Below are positions 37,110 through 46,124 of a stretch of 64,000 nucleotides of DNA, piece by piece. Origin of the DNA: Terriglobia bacterium (GTDB taxonomy: Bacteria; Acidobacteriota; Terriglobia; Terriglobales; Acidobacteriaceae); assembly GCA_032252755.1 (NCBI GenBank), contig JAVUPY010000062.1, forward strand, positions 1-64,000. Reading direction: 5' to 3'. The translations under genes and the position numbers were made by a program. Numbering within the stretch: position 1 is the stretch's first letter; the number at the start of each line of letters is the position of its first letter. The notes under the pieces are model-generated. The model saw only the letters and a list, made by a program, of their open reading frames with translations, had not been told where the DNA came from and searched no databases.

Positions 37110-37180
37110 CCCAGGGGCTAAAGCCCGAACTCTCGGGGACCCTCTTCGGCACGGCTGAAGCCGTGACCCTTCAAAACCGA
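37110..37180. repeat. GGGGCTAAAGCCC / ACGGCTGAAGCCGT dispersed element
   Basis: Two short perfect hairpins, GGGCTAAAGCCC and CACGGCTGAAGCCGTG, separated by CGAACTCTCGGGGACCCTCTT, lie between the binding-protein gene and the cytochrome gene. From memory this two-hairpin layout is a familiar dispersed element of Acidobacteria (not checked). Confidence 0.6.
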
Positions 37181-37204
37181 TGCTGTCGCCGATGCCCTCG
37201 TTCC

Positions 37205-38164
37205 TCAGTGCTTCACCTCCTGCGGCGGCCCTGAAAATCCATACTTGCTGAAGATGGCCTGCGCCTTGTCACTCAGCAGAAACTTTGCAAAGGCCCGCGC
37301 CGCTTCGGCGTGAGGCGCGTCCTTGAAGATGCCCGCCTGGTAGATGCCGTTCATGTTCTGCTCCGGCGGAATCTCCACCATGGCAATCGGGTTTCCGATC
37401 ATCTGCTGAAACGGGGCTTCGGAATACCACACCACCCCGGCATCTGATTCGCCCAGCATAATCCGGATCGGCGTCTGCCGGTGGTGAATGTGGGTGAGGA
37501 ACGTGGTTCCATCCTGCACCTTCGTCTTCATGATCCGGTTCACCAGTTCGTCCCCGCCTGCCTTTTTGTACGACGCAGTAATCAGGTTTGCCACGCCCTC
37601 CCACTCCGGATTCGGCATGGAGATCCGCACATCATTGCGTGCGAGATCCTTTAATGACCGTATCCCCTTCGGATTCCCTTCGCGCACCATGATCGCCAGT
37701 TTGTTCTGCGCATACGTTTCGACGCTCTCAAATCGGTCTTCCTTCTGGAACTGCTGAATGCGCCGCGCACCCGCCGTGTAGATATCCGGCTTGATCGCTA
37801 TCCGCAAGTTCCCGATAATCAGCGCTCCCTGGTCGATCTGCTTCGCCAAAATACCGGGCGGCAGCGTCTCCCAGTAGATTCGCTGAACTTCCGGGTGCTC
37901 CTGCCGGAAAGCCTCCATCAGTTCGTGCGTCGCCATGAACTGGTTCCCGGCGAAAAAGATCACCAGTTGCGGATCGACAATGTCGCCATGCAGGTCGGGA
38001 ACGTCGTCGATCTGCGGAACCGTGAAATTCAGGCCATTGGTCGGTGGCGGACTCCATGGTGGCCAAACCTTCGCAGCCTTGGGTGGGGTCGGATTCTGGG
38101 CAAGAACCGTGGCGGCGAGGCACACCGCCACGCTTAACAACAGCAAAACTATCTTGCTGGACAT
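37205..38164 (-). CDS. periplasmic substrate-binding protein (ModA-like, type II fold)
   Basis: 319 residues with a signal peptide (IVLLLLSVAVCLAATVLAQ). Type II binding-protein features: LVIFFAGNQFMATHELMEAFRQEHP, KLAIMVREGNPKGIRSLKDLARNDVRISMPNPEWEG, ESDAGVVWYSEA, and the C-terminal HAEAARAFAKFLLSDKAQAIFSKYGF, which is typical of molybdate/oxyanion-binding proteins. No permease or ATPase adjoins. It sits between dsrE-like and diheme cytochrome genes, so a sulfur-oxyanion ligand is possible (inference). Confidence 0.82.
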   Translation of the reverse strand: MSSKIVLLLLSVAVCLAATVLAQNPTPPKAAKVWPPWSPPPTNGLNFTVPQIDDVPDLHGDIVDPQLVIFFAGNQFMATHELMEAFRQEHPEVQRIYWETLPPGILAKQIDQGALIIGNLRIAIKPDIYTAGARRIQQFQKEDRFESVETYAQNKLAIMVREGNPKGIRSLKDLARNDVRISMPNPEWEGVANLITASYKKAGGDELVNRIMKTKVQDGTTFLTHIHHRQTPIRIMLGESDAGVVWYSEAPFQQMIGNPIAMVEIPPEQNMNGIYQAGIFKDAPHAEAARAFAKFLLSDKAQAIFSKYGFSGPPQEVKH

Positions 38165-38183
38165 GATCTTTCCTCGGCTTCCG

Positions 38184-38771
38184 CTAGAACGGCATCAACG
38201 CATAACCATCGTTCTGATACATCGCGAGAACGATCAACGCCGAGGTAGCTAATTTCACGTCTGGAAGCATGTCTTTTTCGTTTAAGTTGAGCCCATGCAG
38301 GGCCTGCCCGCACAGCAGCAGCTTCACGCCCGCAGCCCTCAGTTCCTGGATGACCCTTAGATTCGGATTATCGACTCCGAATTTCGCCTTGTAGACCTCA
38401 TTGCTCATTGCTGCGTAGGATGCTGCTGGCCCGTGAAACACCCCTACGACCTTCAAATTCTGCGGGGGCACTCCCCGCGTGGCGAACACGTTGAACATTC
38501 TCGCCATGTGATCGAGGCCCGGCATAACCTCGTCCGGTTTTTCCGCCGGATGCGAGAGACTGAAGAGCACCTTGTATGTCCGTCCCTTTTGCGGCTGCGC
38601 CTCGGCATCCGGCAGATTCCAGGCATCTCCATAGCCCTTGATCACCGGATACGTCCACCCACTCGCAGCCTGGTTAGTCGCACCCTGGTCGGCCTTCTTC
38701 TCTTGCGCAGCCACCATTGTCACAGTGCCCGACACGAGCACCAGTAAAGCAATCCACACCCCACGTACCAT
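38184..38771 (-). CDS. exported DsrE/DsrF-like family protein
   Basis: 195 residues with a signal peptide (GVWIALLVLVSGTVTMVAAQ). The mature part is a DsrE-type alpha/beta domain: YKVLFSLSHPAEKPDEVMPGLDHMARMFNVFA, LKVVGVFHGPAA, and NPNLRVIQELRAAGVKLLLCGQAL with the conserved cysteine. Cytoplasmic DsrE proteins relay sulfane sulfur; periplasmic forms are less understood. ATG 38771 follows AAGGAG. The first gene of the three-gene set, 19 bases before the binding-protein start. Confidence 0.85.
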   Translation of the reverse strand: MVRGVWIALLVLVSGTVTMVAAQEKKADQGATNQAASGWTYPVIKGYGDAWNLPDAEAQPQKGRTYKVLFSLSHPAEKPDEVMPGLDHMARMFNVFATRGVPPQNLKVVGVFHGPAASYAAMSNEVYKAKFGVDNPNLRVIQELRAAGVKLLLCGQALHGLNLNEKDMLPDVKLATSALIVLAMYQNDGYALMPF

Positions 38772-39174
38772 GTGAATCTCCTTTTCCAATTTTTCGATTA
38801 TCCAGTGTGCTACCCCATGGCTACCCCGGATACACTTCAGGCGCCGTTAATGGATGGGACGGCAAATGCAAAAGTCGAACCCCGCCGGATATGTTACAGA
38901 ATATTTTCGCCCGAACGAACGGAAGGTCGTTCCCCGGCCATTTGATGTAAAACAACTGGAAATCTTGAGATGTTCTAAACGATTGCCGAGATATTAGCAT
39001 GGCCGTAAGGTGCTCAGGCGCTATGCGGATAGCGATGGCCCCACAAAGCACAACAATTCAACAAACACTTTAAGAGTGGCAGGGAAGCATCGTCACATCC
39101 TCCAAGCCGGCGGACAGGCTTCTCCCAAACCCGCCGAACATCAAGCCGCCATGCGCCTCCAGGCGGGTTTAAGC
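38772..39174. other. non-coding gap upstream of the dsrE-like gene
   Basis: About 400 bases with no plausible gene on either strand. The part next to 38771 must hold the promoter of the dsrE-like operon; no convincing -35/-10 pair was identified. GCC/GGC inverted repeats near 39135-39170 may end the VOC gene. Confidence 0.45.
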
Positions 39175-39534
39175 CTATGTGTATTGCCAAAGGCTAATTT
39201 CATTGCCGTCCGGATCGTTGAAGAACGACAGCAGCCCGCCGGGTTTCTTCTCAACGGGCATAGTCTTCACGCCCTTTGCTTCTAACTCACGCGTCGCGAG
39301 GCGAATGTCGTTCATCCCCAGGCACAGGCGCGCATTCCCATCTCCGGGCAGGGTATGTCCGGGCGGATTCGGAACAAGCTCAAACAGCACGCCGTCCAGA
39401 TCGAAACGCGCAACGTAATCCCGCGACACAAGCTGGAATCCCAAAACATCGCGATAGAAAGCAATCGACCGCTCCATGTCGGAGACGTGGTAGTAGACGG
39501 CATCAAATCGAAACTTGAGTTCTGAATGATCCAT
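39175..39534 (-). CDS. VOC-superfamily (glyoxalase-like) protein
   Basis: A 119-residue single VOC domain: FDAVYYHVSDMERSIAFYRDVLGFQLVSRD at the N-terminus and LLSFFNDPDGNEISLWQY at the C-terminus, with His and Glu in the usual metal positions. Could be a glyoxalase, dioxygenase or antibiotic-binding protein; by-eye assignment stops at the superfamily. Monocistronic. Confidence 0.85.
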   Translation of the reverse strand: MDHSELKFRFDAVYYHVSDMERSIAFYRDVLGFQLVSRDYVARFDLDGVLFELVPNPPGHTLPGDGNARLCLGMNDIRLATRELEAKGVKTMPVEKKPGGLLSFFNDPDGNEISLWQYT

Positions 39535-39681
39535 GGCGCAAGCCCCCGATGAATTTGAACGCGGTAAGGGTGCTCCCAGGTAGGGTCACGCGTCAGTGAC
39601 GAGCGTGATTGCTGGTCGTAGCAATAACATTTGTGGATTGAGAGTCGGGAATATCAGTAATGTCCGATAACAGATATTCTG

Positions 39682-40107
39682 TTAAATACACTTGCCTGCG
39701 TTTCCAGTTTGCGCACGCAGCTCTTGCAGACGCCTTCGATGGCCACAATATGGTTGCGCGTAAGAGGCAAAGTCCCCTTCCGGCAGAACTTCGGCAAGTG
39801 CCGGTACCCCGTCCCAGACTGATTGGGCATTCTCGAGATCCGGGCACGCTTCGACAGAACATTCGGCGCAGTTGAGAAAGGCTTTCGACCGGCAACAGGC
39901 CCGAGCATTGCAATTGCGGCTCGTATGGAAGAGTTCCTCGTCCGGCCCCAGGCAACCGCCGCAGGAGATGTTTTCCGGCGTTTCTTGCAGCCCGTAAATC
40001 CTCCCCCAAGCGGCCGCCGTTTGCCGCTGGTGCGCAACGCCCTTCACCTCGCCAAGATAGGCCGGACAATCCGAGCACAGCACTCCGCACACCGAAACCA
40101 TTCTCAT
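39682..40107 (-). CDS. cysteine-rich DUF3795-like protein
   Basis: 141 residues from ATG 40107 (GGAGG about ten bases upstream). Cysteine pattern: CGVLCSDCPAY near the N-terminus, CGGC, CNARACC, and CAECSVEACP. This is the DUF3795 zinc-finger-like layout. Function unknown; probably binds zinc or a metal cluster. The longer reading to 40269 overlaps the SDR gene tail and is not preferred. Confidence 0.75.
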   Translation of the reverse strand: MRMVSVCGVLCSDCPAYLGEVKGVAHQRQTAAAWGRIYGLQETPENISCGGCLGPDEELFHTSRNCNARACCRSKAFLNCAECSVEACPDLENAQSVWDGVPALAEVLPEGDFASYAQPYCGHRRRLQELRAQTGNAGKCI

Positions 40108-40189
40108 GGTCCTGTGCCTCCAGCTAACATCATCCCCGAAAGGCAACCCGGTAGTCTGTGAGTTTGGTAATCCTGAATTGGGGATTTCT

Positions 40190-41149
40190 CTACAGCCGAT
40201 GCCCCGCCGCATGCTCGCGATAGTGTCTCCCCAGTTCCGACGCATAGGTCGTTCCCAGGTTCCGAGCATTCGCGTAAATCCAATCGTGCAGGCTCGTGTG
40301 TCCTGTGGGCGGCCCGTGTGAAACGAGTAGATCCGCCGTCAATCCCTTGATTTCGTCTCTCGTGAGCACCACGTCATCGACGATCAATCCGAGGATCTTT
40401 GACGCCAGCCGAATCAGCGGCGCCGGCTGATATGTAATTCGTGCCCGGCTGCCAATGGCCTCTTGAATCATTCGCACCAGCGCATCATAGGTGTACGTCT
40501 CCGGACCCACGGCATCGCTGACACCATTTTCCTTTGCGCGTCCGCTCGCGACCGCCAGTTCCGCCAGGTCCTCCACGAAGATGGGCTGTACGCGGTATTC
40601 GCCCATGCGCGGCACCGCGAATACCGGAAAATTCCGCAACATCCAGGCGATGTTGTTGATCAGAATGTCGCCCTGGCCAAATAACACTGCAGGCCGCAGG
40701 ATGGCGTAGGACAGCTTTGAGGCACGAATGCTCTCCTCCACCTCGGCCTTCCCGCGGAAATACGGCAGCGGCGATTCCAGCGACGGATTCGTAATGCTGA
40801 CGTGAACGATTTTCTTCACCCCGGCTGCTTCCGCCGCGCGAATCAGCCGCTTCGTGTTCCGGATCGCCAGTTCATGGCTAGCCCCTCCGTACGCAAAACG
40901 CACCCAGTACGTGTTGAAGAGAACGGTTGCACCTGCCAGAGACCGCGCCAGCGTGGCCTCATCTTCGAAATCGAGACGCGCAATTTCCATGCGGTCGTAC
41001 AGAGCCGAGGCGGTATCCGGATGATTCGTCAGCGTGCGCACCCGTTCTCCCCGCATCAGCAGCTTCTGCGCGATGCATCTTCCGCTGAACCCAAATCCTC
41101 CGGTTACAACGCTCACCGGTGAATCTTCCCGCCTCCCGACCCACTCCAT
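40190..41149 (-). CDS. NAD(P)-binding SDR-family protein (NDUFA9/NmrA-like)
   Basis: About 319 residues of an extended/atypical short-chain dehydrogenase. The Rossmann motif GGFGFSG is near residue 20, followed by VHVSITNPS, ILRPAVLFGQGD and VEDLAELAV, close to NDUFA9-like and complex I-associated reductases. The catalytic YxxxK is not in its canonical place (YFRGKAEVEE gives a Y-x3-K). ATG 41149 follows GAGG. It lies downstream of a GbsR-like regulator on the same strand and behind a direct repeat, so it may be that regulator's target. Confidence 0.82.
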   Translation of the reverse strand: MEWVGRREDSPVSVVTGGFGFSGRCIAQKLLMRGERVRTLTNHPDTASALYDRMEIARLDFEDEATLARSLAGATVLFNTYWVRFAYGGASHELAIRNTKRLIRAAEAAGVKKIVHVSITNPSLESPLPYFRGKAEVEESIRASKLSYAILRPAVLFGQGDILINNIAWMLRNFPVFAVPRMGEYRVQPIFVEDLAELAVASGRAKENGVSDAVGPETYTYDALVRMIQEAIGSRARITYQPAPLIRLASKILGLIVDDVVLTRDEIKGLTADLLVSHGPPTGHTSLHDWIYANARNLGTTYASELGRHYREHAAGHRL

Positions 41150-41218
41150 AACCACCTCACCGCAAAATTCTGTTGTGCGACTTCCCTATGCATCCTCATC
41201 TCATGCTAAGCGCCTGTG

Positions 41219-41238
41219 AAGTATAACTTTAAGTATAA
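41219..41238 (-). promoter_or_regulatory. direct repeat in the promoter region of the SDR gene
   Basis: AAGTATAA occurs at 41219-41226 and again at 41231-41238 (12-base period). On the minus strand each contains TATACT, a good -10. The spacing suggests either a tandem promoter or an operator for the adjacent GbsR-like protein. Confidence 0.5.
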
Positions 41239-41257
41239 TGAGCTACACGATTGCAAG

Positions 41258-41788
41258 TTATGATCTTACTTGTCCGATAAATAGCTTTCTAAATTTTCCC
41301 CGCGCCCTTATTGCTCCCCTCAATGCCGGTATCGGAACCCCCCGCATTTCCGTATACAGCGCATCGATCTCGGCGAAGAATTCATGTAGTTCCCTTAGAC
41401 GTTCCCGCGTGTATTTGTCATTCGGCCCTAGTTCGGCAATGCAACTCTTCAACAGATCGAGTGTCGGGTCCACCTCGCGCCGTTTTCGCTGCTCGAGAAT
41501 GATCTTAAACATTTCCCAGACATCTTTGATGGAATCAAAGTGCTGCCGCCGATCTCCCAGGACGTGCACGGCCCGCACCAATCCCCAACCCTGCAACTCG
41601 CGCAAGCTGGTGCTGACGTTCGACCTCGCCACGCTGAGCGTTTCTGCGATCTCTTCGGCTGTAAGCGGGGTCGGCGAAACATGTAGCAAGGCATGAATCT
41701 GGGCCACTGTACGGTTGATTCCCCACCGATTGCCCATCTCGCCCCAGTGGAGAATGAACTGTTTCTTGGTCTGGCTGAGTTCCGTCAT
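41258..41788 (-). CDS. GbsR/MarR-type transcriptional regulator
   Basis: 176 residues. A winged helix-turn-helix (INRTVAQIHALLHVSPTPLTAEEIAETLSVARSNVSTSLRELQGWGLV) is followed by HVLGDRRQHFDSIKDVWEMFKIILEQRKRREVDP, the pattern of GbsR-family proteins. The C-terminal helices probably dimerise. It precedes the SDR gene by about 108 bases on the same strand. The ligand is unknown. Confidence 0.88.
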   Translation of the reverse strand: MTELSQTKKQFILHWGEMGNRWGINRTVAQIHALLHVSPTPLTAEEIAETLSVARSNVSTSLRELQGWGLVRAVHVLGDRRQHFDSIKDVWEMFKIILEQRKRREVDPTLDLLKSCIAELGPNDKYTRERLRELHEFFAEIDALYTEMRGVPIPALRGAIRARGKFRKLFIGQVRS

Positions 41789-41886
41789 ACGTTTATTTCA
41801 GTCATGACAGAAATAACAGAAAACATCGCCATCGTCAACGAGAGGGCTCAGCCGGAGTCATCGCTGGATTCATTTGTCTTGGGTCT

Positions 41887-43818
41887 TTAGTCCGCGCTCA
41901 AACTCGCCGCCTCTTCCGGTTGAAAGTCTGTACTCCGAGGCAAAATTACCGAGAACACCGTTCCGTGCCGCGCCGCCGTCTGGTTCGTGCGAACCCGGAT
42001 ATGGCCATTGTGTTTCTGCACAATTCCGCGCGTCACCCACAGCCCTAACCCGCTACCGCGGCTGCTCTTGGTCGTATAGAAGGGTTCAAATATCCGCTGG
42101 ACCGTTTCGCCAGACATTCCACTGCCATTATCGCAAACAGAAATGAGGACAGTTCCCGGGTCGCCCGGCAGGTCCCTCACGCGCACCCGAATGCGTCCGC
42201 CCTGATCCACCGCATCGATCGCGTTCTCCAGCAGATTTGACAATACTTGTCCCAACTCCCCTGCCAGGCCCCAAGTCCTGCCGTTGCCGTTCACTTCCGT
42301 TTCCAGCTTAATTCCCTTCTCTGCCACGCGCTGTTTTTTTCCGCGCAGTATGGTGTCCAGTTGCTGCCCTATGTCGACCTCGCCCGGCAGGTTCGGACTG
42401 CGATAGAACGAGAGGGTTCGTCGCGTGATTTCGCTTGCGCGCTCAACTTCCCGCAGCAACAGGCCAGCGTAGTAACTGGCTTTCTCCGACAGCCCGGAAT
42501 CGCATGTCAGCAGGTACGCCAGGTTCATGATTGATTCCAGCGGATTGTTCACCTCGTGCGCGATTGCCGCCGCCATGCGTCCCGTCGCCGCCAGCTTTTC
42601 TTTTTCGATCAGCGCTACTTCCGCCCGCTTCCGTTCGGTGATATCCCGCGCAATCTTCGACGCCCCAATTACTTTTCCCGTTGAATCCTTGATCGGCGAG
42701 ATTGTCAATGAAACATCAATCAGTTCGCCGTTCTTCCGTCTACGCTTCGATTCGTAGTGATCTATCCGCAACCCGGCGCGCAGACGCGAAAGAATCATCG
42801 GCTCTTCATGGTGGAGTTCCTTGGGAATCAGCCGCAGCACCGAGTGGCCCACGATTTCCTCTGCCTCATACCCGAAAATCTGCTTCGCGCCCGAATTCCA
42901 ACTTGTGATCACTCCGTCCAGGTCTTTGCTGATAATTGCATCGTCGGATGATTCCACGATTGCCGCCAGGCGCATCTGGGTCTCCTCTGTGCGCCGCCGC
43001 TCCGAAATGTCTCGCGCGATCTGCGATGCCCCTATCACCTTTCCGGCAGTGTTAAGGATGGGCGAAATGGTAAGCGCTACATCAATCCGTTCTCCGTCTT
43101 TTCGCAGCCTTTCTGTCTCAAAATGCGTGATTTTCTCACCCTGCAGCAGTCTTTGCATCGTCTCCAGTTCTTGATGCTGGAGATCCGGCGGAACCAGCAT
43201 CGTCATCGAGTGGCCCAGGATCTCGCCGGCGGCATATCCAAATATCCGTTCGGCACCCGTGTTCCAACTCGTAATCCTCCCATCCAAATCCCGGCTAATG
43301 ATGCCGTCGTTCGAGGAGTCAACAATCGCCGCTAATCGCCGGCGCGCGTCCTCAATTTGCGTATCTCCTTGAAGATCCCTGGCAGTCTTAACTAGTCCTA
43401 TAATCGCTCCGTCGGGGCCGGAAATCGGCGCCAGGTTCACGGCCACATCAACACGTCCGCCGCCCTTCATCAACATCTGCGAGAGAGCGCCCCCGATTCG
43501 ACGCCCAGCCAGCACATCGGACTGCAGCTGCTTCGCTTGTTCGTGCAGGTCCGGTGGAATCAGCAGCAAATTCGGCAGCCCGATGATCTCGCCGGCGTTG
43601 TACCCGAAAAGCCGTTCCGCCGCCCTGTTCCAGGTAACAATCGTGCCATCGCGATCAGTGCTGAGAATCGCTTCGCCCGTCGAATCCTGAATGGCCGCCA
43701 GGTACACGGCAAGTTCATGCGCGTCCCGCAGTTCAATCCTGTCCGACTTCTGCATAGGTGCGCCTTGGTTTTGCGTGGGATCTACTTGTTGGGCCCGGGC
43801 GAATTTGTTGTAGGTCAT
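41887..43818 (-). CDS. sensor histidine kinase with three PAS domains
   Basis: 643 residues, no membrane segment seen, so probably cytoplasmic. Three PAS/PAC units follow one another (about 40-160, 165-285, 290-410), each with an ILSTDRDG/IISRDLDG/IISKDLDG-type core and the WN..AERIFGY motif. Then HisKA with the phospho-accepting His in AIAHEVNNPL (about 420) and HATPase_c with N-box NLLENAIDAV, G1 DNGSGMSG and G2 GSGLGLWV. NtrB-like class. No response regulator adjoins, so it is an orphan kinase. The internal PAS similarity indicates duplication. Confidence 0.93.
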   Translation of the reverse strand: MTYNKFARAQQVDPTQNQGAPMQKSDRIELRDAHELAVYLAAIQDSTGEAILSTDRDGTIVTWNRAAERLFGYNAGEIIGLPNLLLIPPDLHEQAKQLQSDVLAGRRIGGALSQMLMKGGGRVDVAVNLAPISGPDGAIIGLVKTARDLQGDTQIEDARRRLAAIVDSSNDGIISRDLDGRITSWNTGAERIFGYAAGEILGHSMTMLVPPDLQHQELETMQRLLQGEKITHFETERLRKDGERIDVALTISPILNTAGKVIGASQIARDISERRRTEETQMRLAAIVESSDDAIISKDLDGVITSWNSGAKQIFGYEAEEIVGHSVLRLIPKELHHEEPMILSRLRAGLRIDHYESKRRRKNGELIDVSLTISPIKDSTGKVIGASKIARDITERKRAEVALIEKEKLAATGRMAAAIAHEVNNPLESIMNLAYLLTCDSGLSEKASYYAGLLLREVERASEITRRTLSFYRSPNLPGEVDIGQQLDTILRGKKQRVAEKGIKLETEVNGNGRTWGLAGELGQVLSNLLENAIDAVDQGGRIRVRVRDLPGDPGTVLISVCDNGSGMSGETVQRIFEPFYTTKSSRGSGLGLWVTRGIVQKHNGHIRVRTNQTAARHGTVFSVILPRSTDFQPEEAASLSAD

Positions 43819-43995
43819 GGGTTAACTGCGAGAGACAGACTCCGCGCGCGGACAGCGTAAGTTGCCTTAGGGAGAGATGCAAATGTCTCAAGTAAGGTTG
43901 TCACTTCTGTGTCGTACTCTGCTCCGGGGTGCTTCTTCACCTTCCCGTGCCCCGCATTCGCCGACATCAGCAGTGGTGGGTAAAGTCGCTCTTAC

Positions 43996-44029
43996 CAAAA
44001 AAAAAGTACCGGGCTCTTTCGAGCCCGGT
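43996..44029 (-). terminator. rho-independent terminator after the S46 peptidase gene
   Basis: On the minus strand ACCGGGCTC / GAGCCCGGT (44008-44029) with a 4-base loop is followed by a run of T (the A-run at 43997-44005). Classic intrinsic terminator. Confidence 0.92.
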
Positions 44030-44045
44030 AAGTCTATCAAAGCTT

Positions 44046-46124
44046 CTACTTACTTCCGCCTGCATTAGGCTTCGAGACGCCCATCAACTCATCCGCCAGC
44101 GCGGGCGCATTGTATATCTTCCGCAGCGCCTCAACGACTGCCGTCGAATTCGTGATTACCGAGCGTCCTACCTTATCTTCGTACTGGAAATTCCACGGCA
44201 ACGACTCGATGTTCCCATCGAAGATGATTCCCACAACTTCGCCCTTCTTGTTCACCGCCGGAGAACCAGAGTTCCCGCCGATGATGTCGGTCGTATTCAC
44301 CGAGTCATACTGTGTCTTCAGGTTGAGCGTGCCCTTCGCTTTCATCCAGCTATCCGGCAGCTTGTACGGATCCTTGTTCCCGTGCTGCGCGGCATACTCA
44401 AAGGCATCGCCGAGCGTCGTGTAGTACCGGACCTTCTTCGTACCTTGCATGTAGCTCTTCGCAGGCCCATAGCTCAGACGAAGGGTGTTCGTCGCGTCCG
44501 GAGGAATTTCCGTCCCGTACAGCTTGAACCGCGCCTTCGCGATGTATGCCCCGTTCCGACGCACCACTGAATTGACGTTGTCCTCCACGTCCTTGCGAAC
44601 CGCCCGCGCATCCGGATCGATCTTGCGGATCAGAACCAGCATGGGATCGGTTGATGCCTCGACCGCTTCCTTGCCACCCGCCAGCAGTTCCTTGCGGTAA
44701 GCCAGGTCGCCGAGTTTCGTACCGCTCACCAGTTCAGCCGCACGCTCTGCGGGAGACTTCCCTGCCAGCACCGTCTGCACGAACGGATCGTTCGCGCCCA
44801 ACTTTTCCTGCATCATCTCGAACGCCAATCGCAGCTGCAATTCTTCCAGTCCGGGGACTACTGGCTGCGTTGACTCGACAACCTGTTCCAGCCGCATCGG
44901 CCCTTGCACGTTCCTATCTTCCGGGCTGCCCGAGGTCAGCCGGATCAGCGCCCGCGCCGTCATCGCCAGCCGTCCCGGAACCCCATTGTCACCCATGAAA
45001 GTAACTCGATTGAAGTTGTCGCGCTGCCACTGCATCGCCTTCGCGATCGCATCCCACGCTCCGCCGTACTCCTTCGCCATCTCGGGATCTTTCATCACGG
45101 CATCCCGCAGCGCTTTCTCGTCGGCGGCCTTCTTCGCCATGACGGCCTTGTCCAGCAAGCCCGACTGGTATCCGGTGATCGCCTTATAGCTGTTCTGCGC
45201 GCCGAAGATGTAGTTCTCAGCCTCGCGCTTGTTCTCCGCGCTCTTGTCCGCATACTCGAAGTATGCCTTGACCTGTTTTTGCAGCGTGTTCAGCCGCCAC
45301 GGATAAGCAAGGTCGCGCAGATACTCCAACTGCGCCATTGTCTGCAACCGCCCCGTCGAGCCCGGATGCCCGGAGACGAAGATTAGTTCGTTCTCTTTGA
45401 TCGGCTTATCGCTAAACTTCAGGTAGTCCTTGATAACCGCTGGCTTGTCGTTCTCGTATGCCCGCAAGAACGTGATATCGAGGTCATACCGCGGATACGT
45501 GAAGTTATCCGGATCGCCACCGAAGAACGCAATGTCGTACTCCGGCGCCATCACCATCCGGATATCTTTGTAGATTTTGTACTTATAGAGCTGATACATC
45601 CCGCCCGAGTAGAGCGTAACCATCTGGCAGCGAATATTGTGCTCTGCATCGCTGCAATCCTTTTCCAGCTTCGCGATCTCTGACCGCTGTGCCGCGCCAA
45701 CTTCCGCATCGCTCATGCCGGCCTTTGCCGTACCTTCGATGTCCTTCGTCACGTCCTTGATTTCCTGCAAGGTCATGACTTCCAACCCCGGACACTTCGG
45801 CTCGGCATCGCGCGTCTTCGCGTAGAAGCCTTCTTTCATGTAGTCATGCTCGGCTGTCGAAATCGCATGCGTGCAGCCACGCCCAATGTGGTGATTGGTG
45901 AAAATCAGTCCGTCCGGTGAAACGAACGACCCCGAACCTCCCGGAAACTTCACCGACGCCAACTGAAGATGATCGAGCCAGGCCTGTGTCAGGTCGACCC
46001 CATACTTCGCCTTGATTTTGGCCTTCGGAACCGCGTTATAAGGCCACATTCCTTCGTCCGCAACCGCCATGATTGCAGACAAAATCAACATTACGATAGC
46101 AACACAAAATAAAACTTTCTTCAT
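44046..46124 (-). CDS. S46-family dipeptidyl peptidase (DPP7/DPP11-like)
   Basis: About 692 residues with a signal peptide (KKVLFCVAIVMLILSAIMAVA). Chymotrypsin-fold S46 peptidases release dipeptides from the N-termini of oligopeptides in the periplasm. Catalytic residues lie in FTNHHIGRGC (His), PDNFTYPRYDLD (Asp) and GGNSGSPAVNKKGEVVG (Ser, near 625). EGMWPYN at the mature N-terminus is a family hallmark. ATG 46124 follows GGAG; the longer reading to 46193 is not preferred. DPP7 versus DPP11 specificity not resolved. Confidence 0.93.
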   Translation of the reverse strand: MKKVLFCVAIVMLILSAIMAVADEGMWPYNAVPKAKIKAKYGVDLTQAWLDHLQLASVKFPGGSGSFVSPDGLIFTNHHIGRGCTHAISTAEHDYMKEGFYAKTRDAEPKCPGLEVMTLQEIKDVTKDIEGTAKAGMSDAEVGAAQRSEIAKLEKDCSDAEHNIRCQMVTLYSGGMYQLYKYKIYKDIRMVMAPEYDIAFFGGDPDNFTYPRYDLDITFLRAYENDKPAVIKDYLKFSDKPIKENELIFVSGHPGSTGRLQTMAQLEYLRDLAYPWRLNTLQKQVKAYFEYADKSAENKREAENYIFGAQNSYKAITGYQSGLLDKAVMAKKAADEKALRDAVMKDPEMAKEYGGAWDAIAKAMQWQRDNFNRVTFMGDNGVPGRLAMTARALIRLTSGSPEDRNVQGPMRLEQVVESTQPVVPGLEELQLRLAFEMMQEKLGANDPFVQTVLAGKSPAERAAELVSGTKLGDLAYRKELLAGGKEAVEASTDPMLVLIRKIDPDARAVRKDVEDNVNSVVRRNGAYIAKARFKLYGTEIPPDATNTLRLSYGPAKSYMQGTKKVRYYTTLGDAFEYAAQHGNKDPYKLPDSWMKAKGTLNLKTQYDSVNTTDIIGGNSGSPAVNKKGEVVGIIFDGNIESLPWNFQYEDKVGRSVITNSTAVVEALRKIYNAPALADELMGVSKPNAGGSK

